Below, one piece after another: positions 7,617 to 16,276 of a stretch of DNA of 64,000 nt. The position numbers and the translations under genes are program-made. A model generated the notes under the pieces. It was given only the letters and a program-made list of their open reading frames with translations, did not search any database and was not told the origin of the DNA. The first letter of the stretch is position 1. Every line of letters begins with the position of its first letter. Origin of the DNA: an uncultured bacterium (lineage in GTDB: Bacteria; Bacillota_I; Bacilli_A; RF39; UBA660); assembly GCA_959020415.1 (NCBI GenBank), contig CAUERX010000002.1, forward strand, positions 1 through 64,000, given 5' to 3'.

Positions 7617-8357
7617 GTTCCTATGAATTTTATAAACGATTTTTAAAAGTATTTTTCTTGGAATAAATCTAGTTAAGAAAACAGCTACTTTCATTTTAAA
7701 CTTTGGAATAATTATTAATTTTTCATTAAACATTTTTTTGATAGCATATTTAGCAACGTCCATACTATTTTGACTTTTAATAGCAAAAGAAACATTAGCT
7801 ACTCTATTGAATTCAGTATCAACTGGTCCAGGACATAAAACGCTTATTGAAACATTACTTCCTTCTTTTTTTAATTCTTCATAAATTGCTTCGCTTAAGT
7901 TTACGACATAACTTTTCGAAGCGTAATATGTAGCCATAAGTGGTCCAGGCATAAAGCCAGCAGAAGAGGCAACGTTTAGAATATATCCTTTATCGCGCTT
8001 TTTAAAATCTTTTAAGAATAGCTTCGTTAATGTGTGAACGCCTTTAATATTTAAGTCAATCATGTCTAATTCTTTGTCAATGTTAGACTCTGCGAATTCA
8101 CCAAAAAGACCAAATCCAGCGTTATTGATTAAAATATCAATTTTTTCTTTTTTAACTTTGTTATATAGTTTCATGCAATTAAAGGTACTTGAAACATCCA
8201 TAATGATAACTTCAGCTTTATCACCTAGTTCTTTAGCCAATTTTTCTAATTTTGTTTTTCTACGGGCGACTAAAATTACTTCATAACCTTCTTCAACTAA
8301 TACTCTAGCCATATCAGCGCCTAATCCAGAACTTGCGCCAGTTATTAATGCCTTCAT
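7605..8357 (-). CDS. Short-chain dehydrogenase/reductase (SDR)
   Basis: Classical SDR oxidoreductase using NAD(P). The cofactor motif TGASSGLG is at residues 6-13 and LVARR at the end of the second strand suggests NADP preference. NNAG lies near residue 86, the catalytic Ser is in NVASSAG, and the YYASK Tyr-Lys pair is near residue 149. A C-terminal hydrophobic/basic extension (FLTRFIPRKILLKIVYKI) may hold it to the membrane. The start is the ATG at 8357, 5 bases after a GGGTGAT ribosome-binding site. It is a single gene with its own promoter and terminator inside the accessory block. The substrate is unknown. Confidence 0.9.
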   Translation of the reverse strand: MKALITGASSGLGADMARVLVEEGYEVILVARRKTKLEKLAKELGDKAEVIIMDVSSTFNCMKLYNKVKKEKIDILINNAGFGLFGEFAESNIDKELDMIDLNIKGVHTLTKLFLKDFKKRDKGYILNVASSAGFMPGPLMATYYASKSYVVNLSEAIYEELKKEGSNVSISVLCPGPVDTEFNRVANVSFAIKSQNSMDVAKYAIKKMFNEKLIIIPKFKMKVAVFLTRFIPRKILLKIVYKIHRNKNA

Positions 8358-8381
8358 AATATCACCCATTTCTATTTATCT

Positions 8382-8410
8382 ATTATATAGCAAGGTTTTT
8401 TATTTGTAAA
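8382..8410 (-). promoter_or_regulatory. Promoter of the SDR gene
   Basis: -35 TTTACA (8405-8410), 17-base spacer, -10 TATAAT (8382-8387) on the minus strand. Confidence 0.65.
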
Positions 8411-8505
8411 CCTTATTAATTGACATTTTAATATTTGTTTTATATGGTTTAATTAATAAATATATACCTATAAATGATTATAACGAACAAAAAAGATCAT
8501 AATTA

Positions 8506-8796
8506 TTAGTTTTTTAAATTTGTTTTTTTTAAGTTTTCTACTTCTTTAGTTAAAGCATTAATCATTTTTTGCATCATAATAATCGTATCTTCATCAGACA
8601 TTTGACCATTTGATGTTTGGCCGTGTCGTTCTTGTTGAAGCTGCAAAAAATAAGCGTTTGTACAAAGAACTTGGGCAATTAACATAAGCCAGTTGCCTAG
8701 AGCGTTTTGCTCATTGGCACTGTTGTCGTCAATTAAAAGATAACCGATAGCAACTGCACTTAGAGTGAATAATTTTGGAGGGACATCTGGTATCAT
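8506..8796 (-). CDS. Hypothetical small protein with a hydrophobic N-terminal half, 96 aa
   Basis: Not assigned to a named family. The N-terminal half (residues about 8-50) is hydrophobic and could form two membrane helices around a short NSANEQNALGNW linker. The C-terminal half is polar, Gln/Lys-rich and likely helical (MMQKMINALTKEVENLKK), possibly a short coiled coil. A strong GGGGGGAT ribosome-binding site stands about 10 bases before ATG, and a TATA-rich stretch upstream could be a promoter. It lies in the accessory block but the compact, clean frame suggests a conserved gene. Confidence 0.65.
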   Translation of the reverse strand: MIPDVPPKLFTLSAVAIGYLLIDDNSANEQNALGNWLMLIAQVLCTNAYFLQLQQERHGQTSNGQMSDEDTIIMMQKMINALTKEVENLKKTNLKN

Positions 8797-8848
8797 AATT
8801 GCAATATCCCCCCTTTATATAAGTTTATTTTTATTTTACTTTTATATA

Positions 8849-8877
8849 CAAAAAAGGCGAATCATCGTCTTTTTTTA
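8849..8877 (-). terminator. Terminator of the HipT-like kinase gene
   Basis: AAAAAGACGA/TCGCCTTTTT hairpin ending in a T run on the minus strand. The TGA stop of the kinase gene lies in its loop side. Confidence 0.75.
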
Positions 8878-9719
8878 TGAGCATTGAATGGTATACAGGA
8901 CTGAACTTTTTCGTTAGTACTTTTAACATAATTATAGATAAATTCTGATTTATCTGGAGCAATTTCATTACCATATTCTAATAAAATACTTTCAATTCCC
9001 TGACTTGCCAAATAGTCAAGGTTTTGAACAACGTCATCGACGATTGGATAATGATGATGCATAATATAATCAATAATTGAATGAGCTGGAAATGCTTGAT
9101 TACCTATATAACAATAACCTTCATTTGAACCAATATTAAAAGCATTAAAAGCTAAGGCGTTATCAAAAGAAGGAGCTAAGCGATAGCAAAATCTTCTTTC
9201 ATTATAGATGACCTCAATGTTTTTCAAACGTCTATCTTCATTATCAATTATACAATCACCGAATACCATTCTGATATATTGTCCTTTCATCGTAGCAATT
9301 TCCTCTTCGCTAATTCCCATAAGATTCCCGAAAATACTAAATACTCTATAAAAACATCTATCTATATTTTTCTGTTCGTCGTTAGCAGATGTTCTTGCCC
9401 ACCTGTTATGCGTAAGACTAATTGTAACATCTGCATCATCAACTAAGAAACTATCGATGATACAACAATTTGGATCTGTTATACCCAAAAAATCTAATTG
9501 TGAACCATTGGTATTAATTCCTAATCTAGCATTTACGCTGTCAATATGCAAACTGTTTAATATTGTTGCGGCAAGGCTTTCCATAATATCTGCATCTGGA
9601 GAGGTTACATCATTATATTTTATTAATCTTTTGGTAGGACTAGTAACCCAGTATTTAGTACTATAACCTCGTGGTTCTTCATATGTTTTTGATAACTCTG
9701 ATATATTAATTCTCTCCAT
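8862..9719 (-). CDS. HipA/HipT-like serine/threonine kinase
   Basis: The C-terminal half matches the HipA kinase fold. GDCIIDNEDRRLKNIEV supplies the catalytic loop (Asp at about residue 162, Asn at about 167), and APSFDNALAF the Mg-binding Asp (about 186). An N-terminal RLIKYN Lys and a following Glu (about 47) fit the nucleotide pocket. At 285 aa it lacks the N-terminal subdomain of HipA, which appears to be encoded by the upstream gene, as in HipBST systems. ATG at 9719 (14-base overlap with that gene, AAGGAAG upstream) is preferred to a TTG at 9767. It ends in TGA. No HTH antitoxin is seen nearby. Kinase targets are unknown. Confidence 0.72.
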   Translation of the reverse strand: MERINISELSKTYEEPRGYSTKYWVTSPTKRLIKYNDVTSPDADIMESLAATILNSLHIDSVNARLGINTNGSQLDFLGITDPNCCIIDSFLVDDADVTISLTHNRWARTSANDEQKNIDRCFYRVFSIFGNLMGISEEEIATMKGQYIRMVFGDCIIDNEDRRLKNIEVIYNERRFCYRLAPSFDNALAFNAFNIGSNEGYCYIGNQAFPAHSIIDYIMHHHYPIVDDVVQNLDYLASQGIESILLEYGNEIAPDKSEFIYNYVKSTNEKVQSCIPFNAHKKRR

Positions 9720-10062
9720 ATGTTTTTTGTCTTCCTTTTGATAAATTTTCTTGTTTAACGATTTCAATATTATCTGTCATTAGGATTCCGTTACTGGATT
9801 CTAAAAGTCTTATTTTTTCCTCTTCGTTTATAGAATTTCCTTTTCTTTTAATACGGCTATCAAAGGTTGAAAATAAATTTTCACTTTGATATTCTTGATC
9901 AACTTCTGGAAATTCTGGAAATCCGACAAAGCCGATTCGACTAGCGATACTGACACCTTCATTATCATATGAAAACATCCACTGACCATCATAATTTAAA
10001 TAACCAATAGTACACGTAAACTTATCATCATATCTTTTCCATAAAACGTTAAAATTAGCCAT
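9706..10062 (-). CDS. HipA N-terminal-subdomain-like protein (possible HipS)
   Basis: A 118-aa protein that looks like a free-standing HipA N-subdomain. A beta-rich start with a YDGQWMFSYD segment is followed by ENLFSTFDSRIKRKG near residue 61, reminiscent of the conserved FF-x-x-R-I/L-P element of HipA N-termini. It precedes and overlaps the HipT-like kinase gene, the order seen for hipS-hipT. In HipBST systems HipS neutralises the kinase. The assignment is an inference from weak similarity plus context. A GAGGTGG ribosome-binding site and extended -10 (TGATATAAT near 10084-10092) support an independent start. Confidence 0.55.
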   Translation of the reverse strand: MANFNVLWKRYDDKFTCTIGYLNYDGQWMFSYDNEGVSIASRIGFVGFPEFPEVDQEYQSENLFSTFDSRIKRKGNSINEEEKIRLLESSNGILMTDNIEIVKQENLSKGRQKTYGEN

Positions 10063-10114
10063 AATACCACCTCTTGGAAACTTATTATATCACATTTAAA
10101 TATAAATTGCACAT

Positions 10115-10137
10115 AAAAAAAGGTATATCTATACCCC
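10115..10137 (-). terminator. Terminator downstream of the TPR pseudogene
   Basis: GGTATA/TATACC hairpin followed by seven T on the minus strand. Confidence 0.75.
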
Positions 10138-10172
10138 TTTTTCAGTTCATTTTTTAATTTTCTATTATTTAA

Positions 10173-11006
10173 TTAGTTTTTATTTTTCAAAATCCAAGAA
10201 GGCAAATCATTGACAAATTTTAATAAGAAATCAATACTCATCAATAGTTGAATTACTTCTGATCTTTGACCTTCTACATACATTCCTTGGTCGTAATATT
10301 CAATTACTTCTTCTTCAATAAGTGAGCTAGTATACATTTCAATGAAGTGTTTATTTGATTTATGAGCCTTTTTCAAATATTCAATAGCTTTCTTGTCATT
10401 TCCTAGTTTATAATATAAACAAAGTATAGAAACATTAAAAGTTAGACTATCTTCTGGAAATTTCTTTAAAAACTTTTTAGCTTTTCCTTCGTCTTCAAAA
10501 TGGGTATAGAGTCCTAATGGGTAATATCTTGTACCTGTATTGTTGCTTTCGTTTAATCTAATAATTTCTTCAGCCACACTAATAGCTTTTTCATACGTCC
10601 TTGGTCAATAAAGATTTATCATTTGTTAAAATAACTCTATAATATATGACCTAGTTTCAAATGACCTATATCTTCTTTTTCAAAATAGTCTTCTAATTCT
10701 AAAGCATCTTTTTCATCTTTAAGAATTATAACTATTTGTTTGTTAGCAACTTCTAAGTCTTTTTTCTATATAAGCTAAGAACAATTTGGTATCAGCACTA
10801 GTGGAATCAATTTTAATTTCTTCTTTTGTCAGCCTTTTGGCTGCTTTAATATTGTCACTTGATTGGGCCTCTTCTAATTTGTCTAATGCTTTAATTCTTG
10901 GGGACTCTTCTATGTTTAGATTATTTGAATTATATTTAAACATAAATTCTTCAATGTAAGCTTGCATTTCTTCTTCAGTTTTCGGTTTTTTTGGTAGTAA
11001 ATTCAT
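10173..11006 (-). pseudogene. Frameshifted TPR-like (ST7-type) protein gene
   Basis: Two open pieces (10743-11006, 87 aa; 10173-10577, 134 aa) are fragments of one gene. Continuing past the first piece after removing one base from the A6 run at 10760-10765 gives DLEVANKQIVIILKDEKD, then a TAG. Two further frame changes lead through NDKSLLTKD and TYEKAISV into the second piece. That piece reads EEIIRLNESNNTGTRYYPL and LGNDKKAIEYLKKAHKSN, typical of bacterial TPR proteins. At least three lesions are visible, so this is decay rather than one sequencing error. The original role is unknown; such proteins often mediate protein contacts. Confidence 0.75.
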
Positions 11007-11130
11007 TTTATTATGAATTTTATCCAGTTGTATGTCCTCAGTAATACCTCTTTCTGCAGTTACTATAACATATTTCTATGATAATAACAATTTTTACTTA
11101 AGAATTCGATAAAAAGCTCGTATATATTTT

Positions 11131-12237
11131 TTAGTAACAGTCAACATCAATTTTATATTGTGATACATCCTTTCGCATTTTTTTGTATTGTTCTTGATTT
11201 ATTATATATATTTTGGGTTCTTTTAAATTACAAACATAATAAATATAAGCATTTTCATGATTATTAATGAATTCATCTTCATTGGGAGAAATATAAAATG
11301 TTATATGATTATCACTATTATTACTTGAATTTGTTTTTACTTCGATATATATGATGTTGCCTTGTTCATCAAAACTCTTAATATCATAGCCAGCACTGTC
11401 ATCAATTTCAAAACATTTTTCTATGTTTTCGATCAATTTTGGTTGATCCTTCAGTTTTTCTATTTCATAGTTTAAAGCTATTATTTCGCCTTTTAAACCT
11501 ACTTTCATTTGTGTTTTAAGCTGTTCTACATAATTTATTTTTCTTTTAGGCTTTGTTTTCTTTTCTTGTTTTTCGCGAGGTTTGGTTTCTTTGAAATCAA
11601 CAATTTTAGTATTTAATGATAATTCTAAATTATCTGGTATTAATTGCTTTACTTTTGTTTTATCTCTTTGATTATACATGTTTAAAAATTCTTTAATATA
11701 AAAATCTATGTTATCAAAATGATTATAATTTCTAAATTCGATAAACCTACCAGTAATAATTTCTTGATATAGTTTTTCAATATATGTATCAAATAGGGTA
11801 TCTTGATGGATAGATCCACTTACATTTTGCTCGGCAATTAAAATCTGATTGTTAAGCTCTTCTTTTACTTTGAAAAGGCATTTATACTCATATGGATTTT
11901 TAGGATCGTTATAATATACTTCTTTGCAACCAGTTGTGTTTAAATAAGTTAAACATAGTATACTTAAATCGTAGTTATATAAATCTTTAACGCTGGTTAA
12001 AATAATATCATAGAAATAAATATCTTCTATATAGTCCTTTATTACTCTGCCAATCATCCTTTTTCTTACACTCATGATGGTGCTAAGTTTCTCTTTAAAT
12101 AACATATTAAGACTACTTTTCCCAATATGTTCTTTAATTGTCAATTGTTTCCAATCTTCTTCAGTTAAATCGTAAACACTCAATTCTTCCCCGTTTTCTT
12201 TCCTCTTTTCTAATTTTTTATATAATCTTTGATTCAC
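11131..12237 (-). CDS. DUF3883-domain (PD-(D/E)XK-like) putative nuclease
   Basis: The C-terminal 120 residues carry a DUF3883/restriction-endonuclease-like signature. GLKGEIIAL (Glu251) is followed by DDSAGYDIKSFDE (Asp285) and IIYIEVKTNS (Glu299, Lys301), the usual Asp...Glu-x-Lys arrangement. Residues 1-200 are helical and unrecognised, followed by a Lys-rich linker (KPREKQEKKTKPKRK). The start is GTG, nine bases after a perfect AGGAGG. A strong extended -10 promoter lies 130 bases upstream, giving a long 5' UTR. DUF3883 domains are common in phage-defence and restriction genes; a defence role is an inference from domain and location. Confidence 0.68.
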   Translation of the reverse strand: MNQRLYKKLEKRKENGEELSVYDLTEEDWKQLTIKEHIGKSSLNMLFKEKLSTIMSVRKRMIGRVIKDYIEDIYFYDIILTSVKDLYNYDLSILCLTYLNTTGCKEVYYNDPKNPYEYKCLFKVKEELNNQILIAEQNVSGSIHQDTLFDTYIEKLYQEIITGRFIEFRNYNHFDNIDFYIKEFLNMYNQRDKTKVKQLIPDNLELSLNTKIVDFKETKPREKQEKKTKPKRKINYVEQLKTQMKVGLKGEIIALNYEIEKLKDQPKLIENIEKCFEIDDSAGYDIKSFDEQGNIIYIEVKTNSSNNSDNHITFYISPNEDEFINNHENAYIYYVCNLKEPKIYIINQEQYKKMRKDVSQYKIDVDCY

Positions 12238-12370
12238 AATTTCATACCTCCTATTTGATTGTGTTATATAATTTTAGATGTTAACAATACCTATAAAGAA
12301 AATATATCTTTTACTAAAAAGTAGGCTTTACAAAACTTTTTAAGTCTGTACTAGCCCTTTATTCACAAAT

Positions 12371-12398
12371 AGTATATCATATTTCCAAAAAATGACAA
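12371..12398 (-). promoter_or_regulatory. Promoter of the DUF3883 gene
   Basis: -35 TTGTCA (12393-12398), 16-base spacer, extended -10 TGATATACT with TATACT at 12371-12376, minus strand. The resulting leader of about 130 nt has several weak complementary segments but no clear terminator. Confidence 0.7.
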
Positions 12399-12406
12399 GT
12401 TTTAAT

Positions 12407-12434
12407 AAAAAAAGAAATGCTTATTTAGCATCTC
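12407..12434 (-). terminator. Terminator of the ribosomal-protein superoperon
   Basis: GAGATGC/GCATTTC hairpin spanning the rplQ stop, followed by seven T on the minus strand. Confidence 0.75.
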
Positions 12435-12777
12435 CTTCTACAAGTTCGATTTGAACCATTAAAGCATCATCGCCTCTACGTTCATCTAATTTTAAGATTC
12501 TAGTGTAACCACCATTTCTAGTAGCATAACGAACTGCTAAATCATCAAAAACTTTTTTAACAGTTGCTTTATCATTCTCTAAGAATGCTAATGCTTTTCT
12601 TCTAGCAACTAGTGAACCATCTTTACCATAAGTAATCATTTTGTCAACAAACTTACGAGCTTCTTTGGCTCTAGTCTCAGTTGTAACTACTTTTTCATTA
12701 TTGATAATATCTCTAGTTAGATTGGCAAGCATACTTCTTCTATGTTTGTTATCGCGTCCTAGTTTTCTATAAGCCAT
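12421..12777 (-). CDS. rplQ: 50S ribosomal protein L17
   Basis: L17, located at the peptide-exit side of the large subunit. The start [20 protein letters not shown], the [12 protein letters not shown] motif and the C-terminal [14 protein letters not shown] are typical; 118 aa is the family length. It is the last gene of the alpha operon, 18 bases after rpoA, with an AGGAGG ribosome-binding site. Confidence 0.98.
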   Translation of the reverse strand: MAYRKLGRDNKHRRSMLANLTRDIINNEKVVTTETRAKEARKFVDKMITYGKDGSLVARRKALAFLENDKATVKKVFDDLAVRYATRNGGYTRILKLDERRGDDALMVQIELVEGDAK

Positions 12778-12795
12778 AATATTCCTCCTAACTAA

Positions 12796-13746
12796 TTAAT
12801 CTTCATCGCGGAATTTAAGTCCCATATCTTTAATCTTATCCATAACTTCTTTTAAAGATTTTTTACCTAAATTACGTATTTTCATCATTTCTAATTCGGT
12901 TTTTTCAGTTAAGTCACCTAAAGTATTGATATTTGCACGTTTTAAACAGTTATAAGCTCTAACTGAGAAGTCTAAGTCATCGATTGATGTTTCTAGTTTT
13001 TTAAGTTTACTATCTTCTTGTTTAGCGTTCATAAATCCTGTAATGTCAGCAATTTCACTTAAATTGGTAACGATATTCAAATGTTCAATTAATATTTTAG
13101 CGCCTAAAGCCATTGCTTCTTCAGGTCTAATTGAACCATTTGTTTCAACTTCCATTGTTAATTTGTCATATGAAGCATCTTGACCAACACGAGCATTGTC
13201 AACATAAAAGTTGATTCTCTCGATTGGTGAATATAAAGCGTCGATTGGAATAAAACCAATTTTATCATTTTCGACATATTTTTTGTTGTCAGCTGATAAT
13301 ACTGAACCTCTACCACTAGCGATAATAAATTCCATATCTAATTTTCCACCTTTTGCTAAAGAGGCAATTACGTGATCCGGATTGATAATTTCAATGTCAG
13401 CATCACATTCAATATCAGCAGCGGTTACAACTCTTTCTTCATGAACTGATAAATGAGCTGTTTTAATTTCTTCAGAATGATTTTTAATAACGATACCTTT
13501 TAAGTTTAAAACAATAGAAGTAACATCTTCAACTACACCTTCAATAGTTTGGAACTCATGCATAACACCGTCAATTTTAACAGCAACGATAGCACTACCT
13601 GGCATGCTTGAAAGCATTACTCTTCTCAAGGCATTTCCTAAGGTTGTTCCGAAACCTCTTTCTAAAGGTTCTAATTCGAATTTTCCATAATTATTATTTT
13701 CAACATATTCTGTTATTTTATATACTGGTTTTTCAAAATTTAACAT
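12796..13746 (-). CDS. rpoA: DNA-directed RNA polymerase subunit alpha
   Basis: Assembly platform of RNA polymerase. The N-terminal dimerisation domain shows YGKFELEPLERGFGTTLGNA and LRRVMLSSMPG. The C-terminal DNA/activator-binding domain contains AYNCLKRANINTLGDL and RNLGKKSLKEV (helix-hairpin-helix). The length of 316 aa and the lack of any interruption indicate a full subunit. It lies between rpsK and rplQ in the alpha operon. Confidence 0.98.
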   Translation of the reverse strand: MLNFEKPVYKITEYVENNNYGKFELEPLERGFGTTLGNALRRVMLSSMPGSAIVAVKIDGVMHEFQTIEGVVEDVTSIVLNLKGIVIKNHSEEIKTAHLSVHEERVVTAADIECDADIEIINPDHVIASLAKGGKLDMEFIIASGRGSVLSADNKKYVENDKIGFIPIDALYSPIERINFYVDNARVGQDASYDKLTMEVETNGSIRPEEAMALGAKILIEHLNIVTNLSEIADITGFMNAKQEDSKLKKLETSIDDLDFSVRAYNCLKRANINTLGDLTEKTELEMMKIRNLGKKSLKEVMDKIKDMGLKFRDED

Positions 13747-13761
13747 AATGACTCCCTTCTT

Positions 13762-14145
13762 TTATCCGCGTGGTCGTTTTGGTGGACGACATCCGTTATG
13801 TGGGATAGGTGTTGTATCAGAAATTGAAGTAATTTCTAATCCTGCAGTTTGTAATGAACGAATTGCTGTTTCACGTCCAGAACCTAATCCTTTAGCGTAT
13901 ACTTCAACTCTTTTCATACCCATTTCAGTAGCAGCTCTTCCAGCAGCTTCAGCAGCTTGACCTGCAGCGAATGGAGTTGACTTTTTACTACCTTTAAATC
14001 CTAATGTTCCAGCTGATGCCCAACTAATAGCATTTCCGTCTTTGTCAGTAAGAGTTACGATAGTATTGTTAAATGTTGAATGAATAAAGGCTTTTCCTTC
14101 TGGAATATTTTTCTTAACTTTACGTTTTCTTGCTTTATAAGCCAT
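13762..14145 (-). CDS. rpsK: 30S ribosomal protein S11
   Basis: S11 of the 30S platform. [37 protein letters not shown] and the C-terminal [15 protein letters not shown] are diagnostic. Its 127 aa is the normal length. It sits between rpsM and rpoA with an AGGAGG ribosome-binding site. Confidence 0.98.
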   Translation of the reverse strand: MAYKARKRKVKKNIPEGKAFIHSTFNNTIVTLTDKDGNAISWASAGTLGFKGSKKSTPFAAGQAAEAAGRAATEMGMKRVEVYAKGLGSGRETAIRSLQTAGLEITSISDTTPIPHNGCRPPKRPRG

Positions 14146-14169
14146 ATATAATAACCTCCTTCACGTTTA

Positions 14170-14535
14170 TTATTTTTTCTTGTTTGCGATTGTTGTAGGT
14201 TTTCCTTTACGAGTACGAGCATTTCTGTTTGTTCTTTGTCCTCTAACTGGTAAACCTCTTTTATGACGAGTACCTTCGTAAGAATTGATTTCCATCTTTG
14301 TTTTGATGTTCATATTAGTTTCGCGACGTAAGTCACCTTCTGTTAAATATTTATTAACTTCGTCACGAATAGCTACTAATTCTTCGTTTGTTAAATCACC
14401 CGCTTTTTTATCTTTATTAACTTTTGCATCTTTTAAAATTTGGTTTGATAAACTTCTACCAATACCATAGATATAAGTTAAAGCGATTTCGATTCTTTTA
14501 TTGTTTGGTACATCTACACCTTTTATACGTGCCAT
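14170..14535 (-). CDS. rpsM: 30S ribosomal protein S13
   Basis: S13 of the 30S head, contacting the P-site tRNA. It starts [16 protein letters not shown], has the [11 protein letters not shown] helix-hairpin-helix and the basic tail [15 protein letters not shown]. The ATG at 14535 follows an AGGAGGTG ribosome-binding site; a longer in-frame start would overlap rpmJ and add 16 atypical residues. Confidence 0.97.
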   Translation of the reverse strand: MARIKGVDVPNNKRIEIALTYIYGIGRSLSNQILKDAKVNKDKKAGDLTNEELVAIRDEVNKYLTEGDLRRETNMNIKTKMEINSYEGTRHKRGLPVRGQRTNRNARTRKGKPTTIANKKK

Positions 14536-14548
14536 AAAACACCTCCTA

Positions 14549-14662
14549 TTAACCTTGTCTTTGTTTATGTTTTGGGTTGTCACAGATTACGTAAACTTTC
14601 CCTTTTCTTCTAACTATTTTACATTTGTCACATATTTTTTTGACTGATGGTCTTACTTTCAT
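14549..14662 (-). CDS. rpmJ: 50S ribosomal protein L36
   Basis: A 37-residue zinc-ribbon ribosomal protein. The frame reads [20 protein letters not shown] then [17 protein letters not shown]. Cys11, Cys14, Cys27 and His32 form the zinc site of the zinc-binding L36 type. It has an AGGAGGT ribosome-binding site and lies between infA and rpsM as in most Firmicutes. No second L36 copy is visible in the window. Confidence 0.96.
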   Translation of the reverse strand: MKVRPSVKKICDKCKIVRRKGKVYVICDNPKHKQRQG

Positions 14663-14675
14663 AATATACCTCCTA

Positions 14676-14891
14676 TTATTTTCTATAGGTTATACGCCCG
14701 CGTGTTAAGTCGTAAGGTGATAATTCCACAGTTACTTTGTCACCTTTTAAAATGCGGATATGGTTAAGGCGCATTTTACCAGAAACGCGAGCTTTTATAA
14801 CGTGTTTGTTTTCAAGGGTTACAACGAATTCACCGCCTGGGATTACTTCCACGACTAGTCCTTCTACTTCTATAACGTCTTGTTTGGCCAT
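14676..14891 (-). CDS. infA: Translation initiation factor IF-1
   Basis: A 71-aa OB-fold factor that occupies the 30S A site during initiation. [20 protein letters not shown] and [20 protein letters not shown] are near-identical to the Firmicutes consensus. It lies four bases after map and before rpmJ. Confidence 0.98.
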   Translation of the reverse strand: MAKQDVIEVEGLVVEVIPGGEFVVTLENKHVIKARVSGKMRLNHIRILKGDKVTVELSPYDLTRGRITYRK

Positions 14892-14895
14892 CTTA

Positions 14896-15642
14896 TCACC
14901 TCCTGGTTAAAATTTCATATCCATCTTTAGTAATGAGAACTGTATGTTCAAAATGTGCGGATGGTTTATCATCAGCTGTTATGATTGTCCAATCATCATC
15001 TAAAATGTATATATTTCTAGTGCCCAAATTAAGCATTGGTTCCACCGCAATAACCATTCCTTCTTTTAAAATAGGTCCGGTATGAGGATTACCATAGTTA
15101 GGAACATCCGGCTGTTCATGAACATCAGTTCCAACACCATGACCAACTAGTTCCTGAACTACTGCTAAATTATGAGCCTCTGCGTATTTACTAACAGCAT
15201 GGCCAATATCACCTACTCTGATACCATCTTTTATGACAGAAAGTCCTTCAAATAAAGATTGTTCAGTATGTTTTAGTAAATACTCTTTTTCTTCTGATAT
15301 TTTTCCAACTGGGTAAGTCCATGCGGAATCACCATGATAGCCTTTATAACAGGCGCCAATATCAATGGAAATAATATCTCCTTCTTTTAATTTTCGATTA
15401 CTTGGTATTCCATGAACAACTTCTTCATTAATTGAAGCACAAATTGTTCCTGGAAATCCATCATACCCTTTGAATGATGGAGTTGCTCCTCTTTTTATTA
15501 TGTAATCGTACGCTAAATCGTCTAATTCCTTGGTTGTAATACCTGGTTTAATAAAAGGTTTTAAGTAATTATGTGTACTTCCAGTTATTTCACCAGCAAT
15601 TCTTAAGAGTTCGATTTCTCTTGGAGTCTTAATGCTTATCAT
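14896..15642 (-). CDS. map: Methionine aminopeptidase, type I
   Basis: Removes N-terminal Met from nascent proteins. Type Ia: no N-terminal zinc-finger extension. Metal ligands are in ISIDIGA (Asp), GDSAWTY (Asp), [12 protein letters not shown] (His), AVEPML (Glu) and the terminal FEHTVL (Glu). His79-like VVHGIPS is present; 248 aa is the normal size. It overlaps adk by 14 bases in the conserved secY-adk-map-infA order. Confidence 0.97.
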   Translation of the reverse strand: MISIKTPREIELLRIAGEITGSTHNYLKPFIKPGITTKELDDLAYDYIIKRGATPSFKGYDGFPGTICASINEEVVHGIPSNRKLKEGDIISIDIGACYKGYHGDSAWTYPVGKISEEKEYLLKHTEQSLFEGLSVIKDGIRVGDIGHAVSKYAEAHNLAVVQELVGHGVGTDVHEQPDVPNYGNPHTGPILKEGMVIAVEPMLNLGTRNIYILDDDWTIITADDKPSAHFEHTVLITKDGYEILTRR

Positions 15643-16276
15643 AAAGGCCTCCTATAATTTGTTCAATACCTTTAAAGGCATAATCCGAATTTTTACTGCT
15701 ATCAACATGATAAGCCATATTCTTGCTTTCATAATACTTGATTAGCGGTGCAGTTTCTTTTTGATAAATTTGATAGCGTCTTTCAAATGTTTCCTTGCTA
15801 TCATCATCACGGTTTATTAAATTACCATGACATTTATCACAAATACCTTCTTGTTTTGGCTTGCTTTCTTCAATTAAATCATTGAAAACTTCGCCACAAT
15901 TTGAGCATATTTTGCGGCCAATTATTCTTTTAGCGGCAATTTCTTTATCTAAATCTAATACGATAACAATGCCTTTATCTTTGTGAAGTTTTTCTAACAA
16001 TTCATCGTAAATTTTTGCTTGCTTAAGGTTTCTTGGAAAACCATCTAAGACATAGCCTTTATCACAATCATCTTCTTTTAGTCTTTCTTCTAGCAGTCTA
16101 GTAACTAATTCATCACTAGCAAATTGTCCTTGACTTAATTTATTTTGTAAATCTTCATCGTCAACATTTCGAAGCAAGTCACCAGTGGAAATATGAGGTA
16201 ACCCATATTCCCTACTTACTTTAGCTGACTGTGTGCCCTTACCTGCCGCCGGAGGGGCGATAAAAGTTATATTCAT
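15629..16276 (-). CDS. adk: Adenylate kinase
   Basis: Interconverts AMP, ADP and ATP. The P-loop APPAAGKGT (residues 7-15) departs slightly from the usual GxPGxGKGT, carrying AAGKG. DGFPRNLKQA near residue 82 is the AMP-binding segment. The LID domain contains CSNCGE and CDKCHG, a four-Cys zinc site typical of Gram-positive enzymes. Length is 215 aa. It overlaps the secY stop by one base and map by 14. Confidence 0.96.
   Translation of the reverse strand: MNITFIAPPAAGKGTQSAKVSREYGLPHISTGDLLRNVDDEDLQNKLSQGQFASDELVTRLLEERLKEDDCDKGYVLDGFPRNLKQAKIYDELLEKLHKDKGIVIVLDLDKEIAAKRIIGRKICSNCGEVFNDLIEESKPKQEGICDKCHGNLINRDDDSKETFERRYQIYQKETAPLIKYYESKNMAYHVDSSKNSDYAFKGIEQIIGGLYDKH

Noticed and set aside
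13748..13960. Plus-strand open frame opposite rpsK
   Set aside because: It is the antisense shadow of a highly conserved ribosomal protein gene and has no ribosome-binding site; the same holds for other plus-strand frames across the ribosomal cluster.
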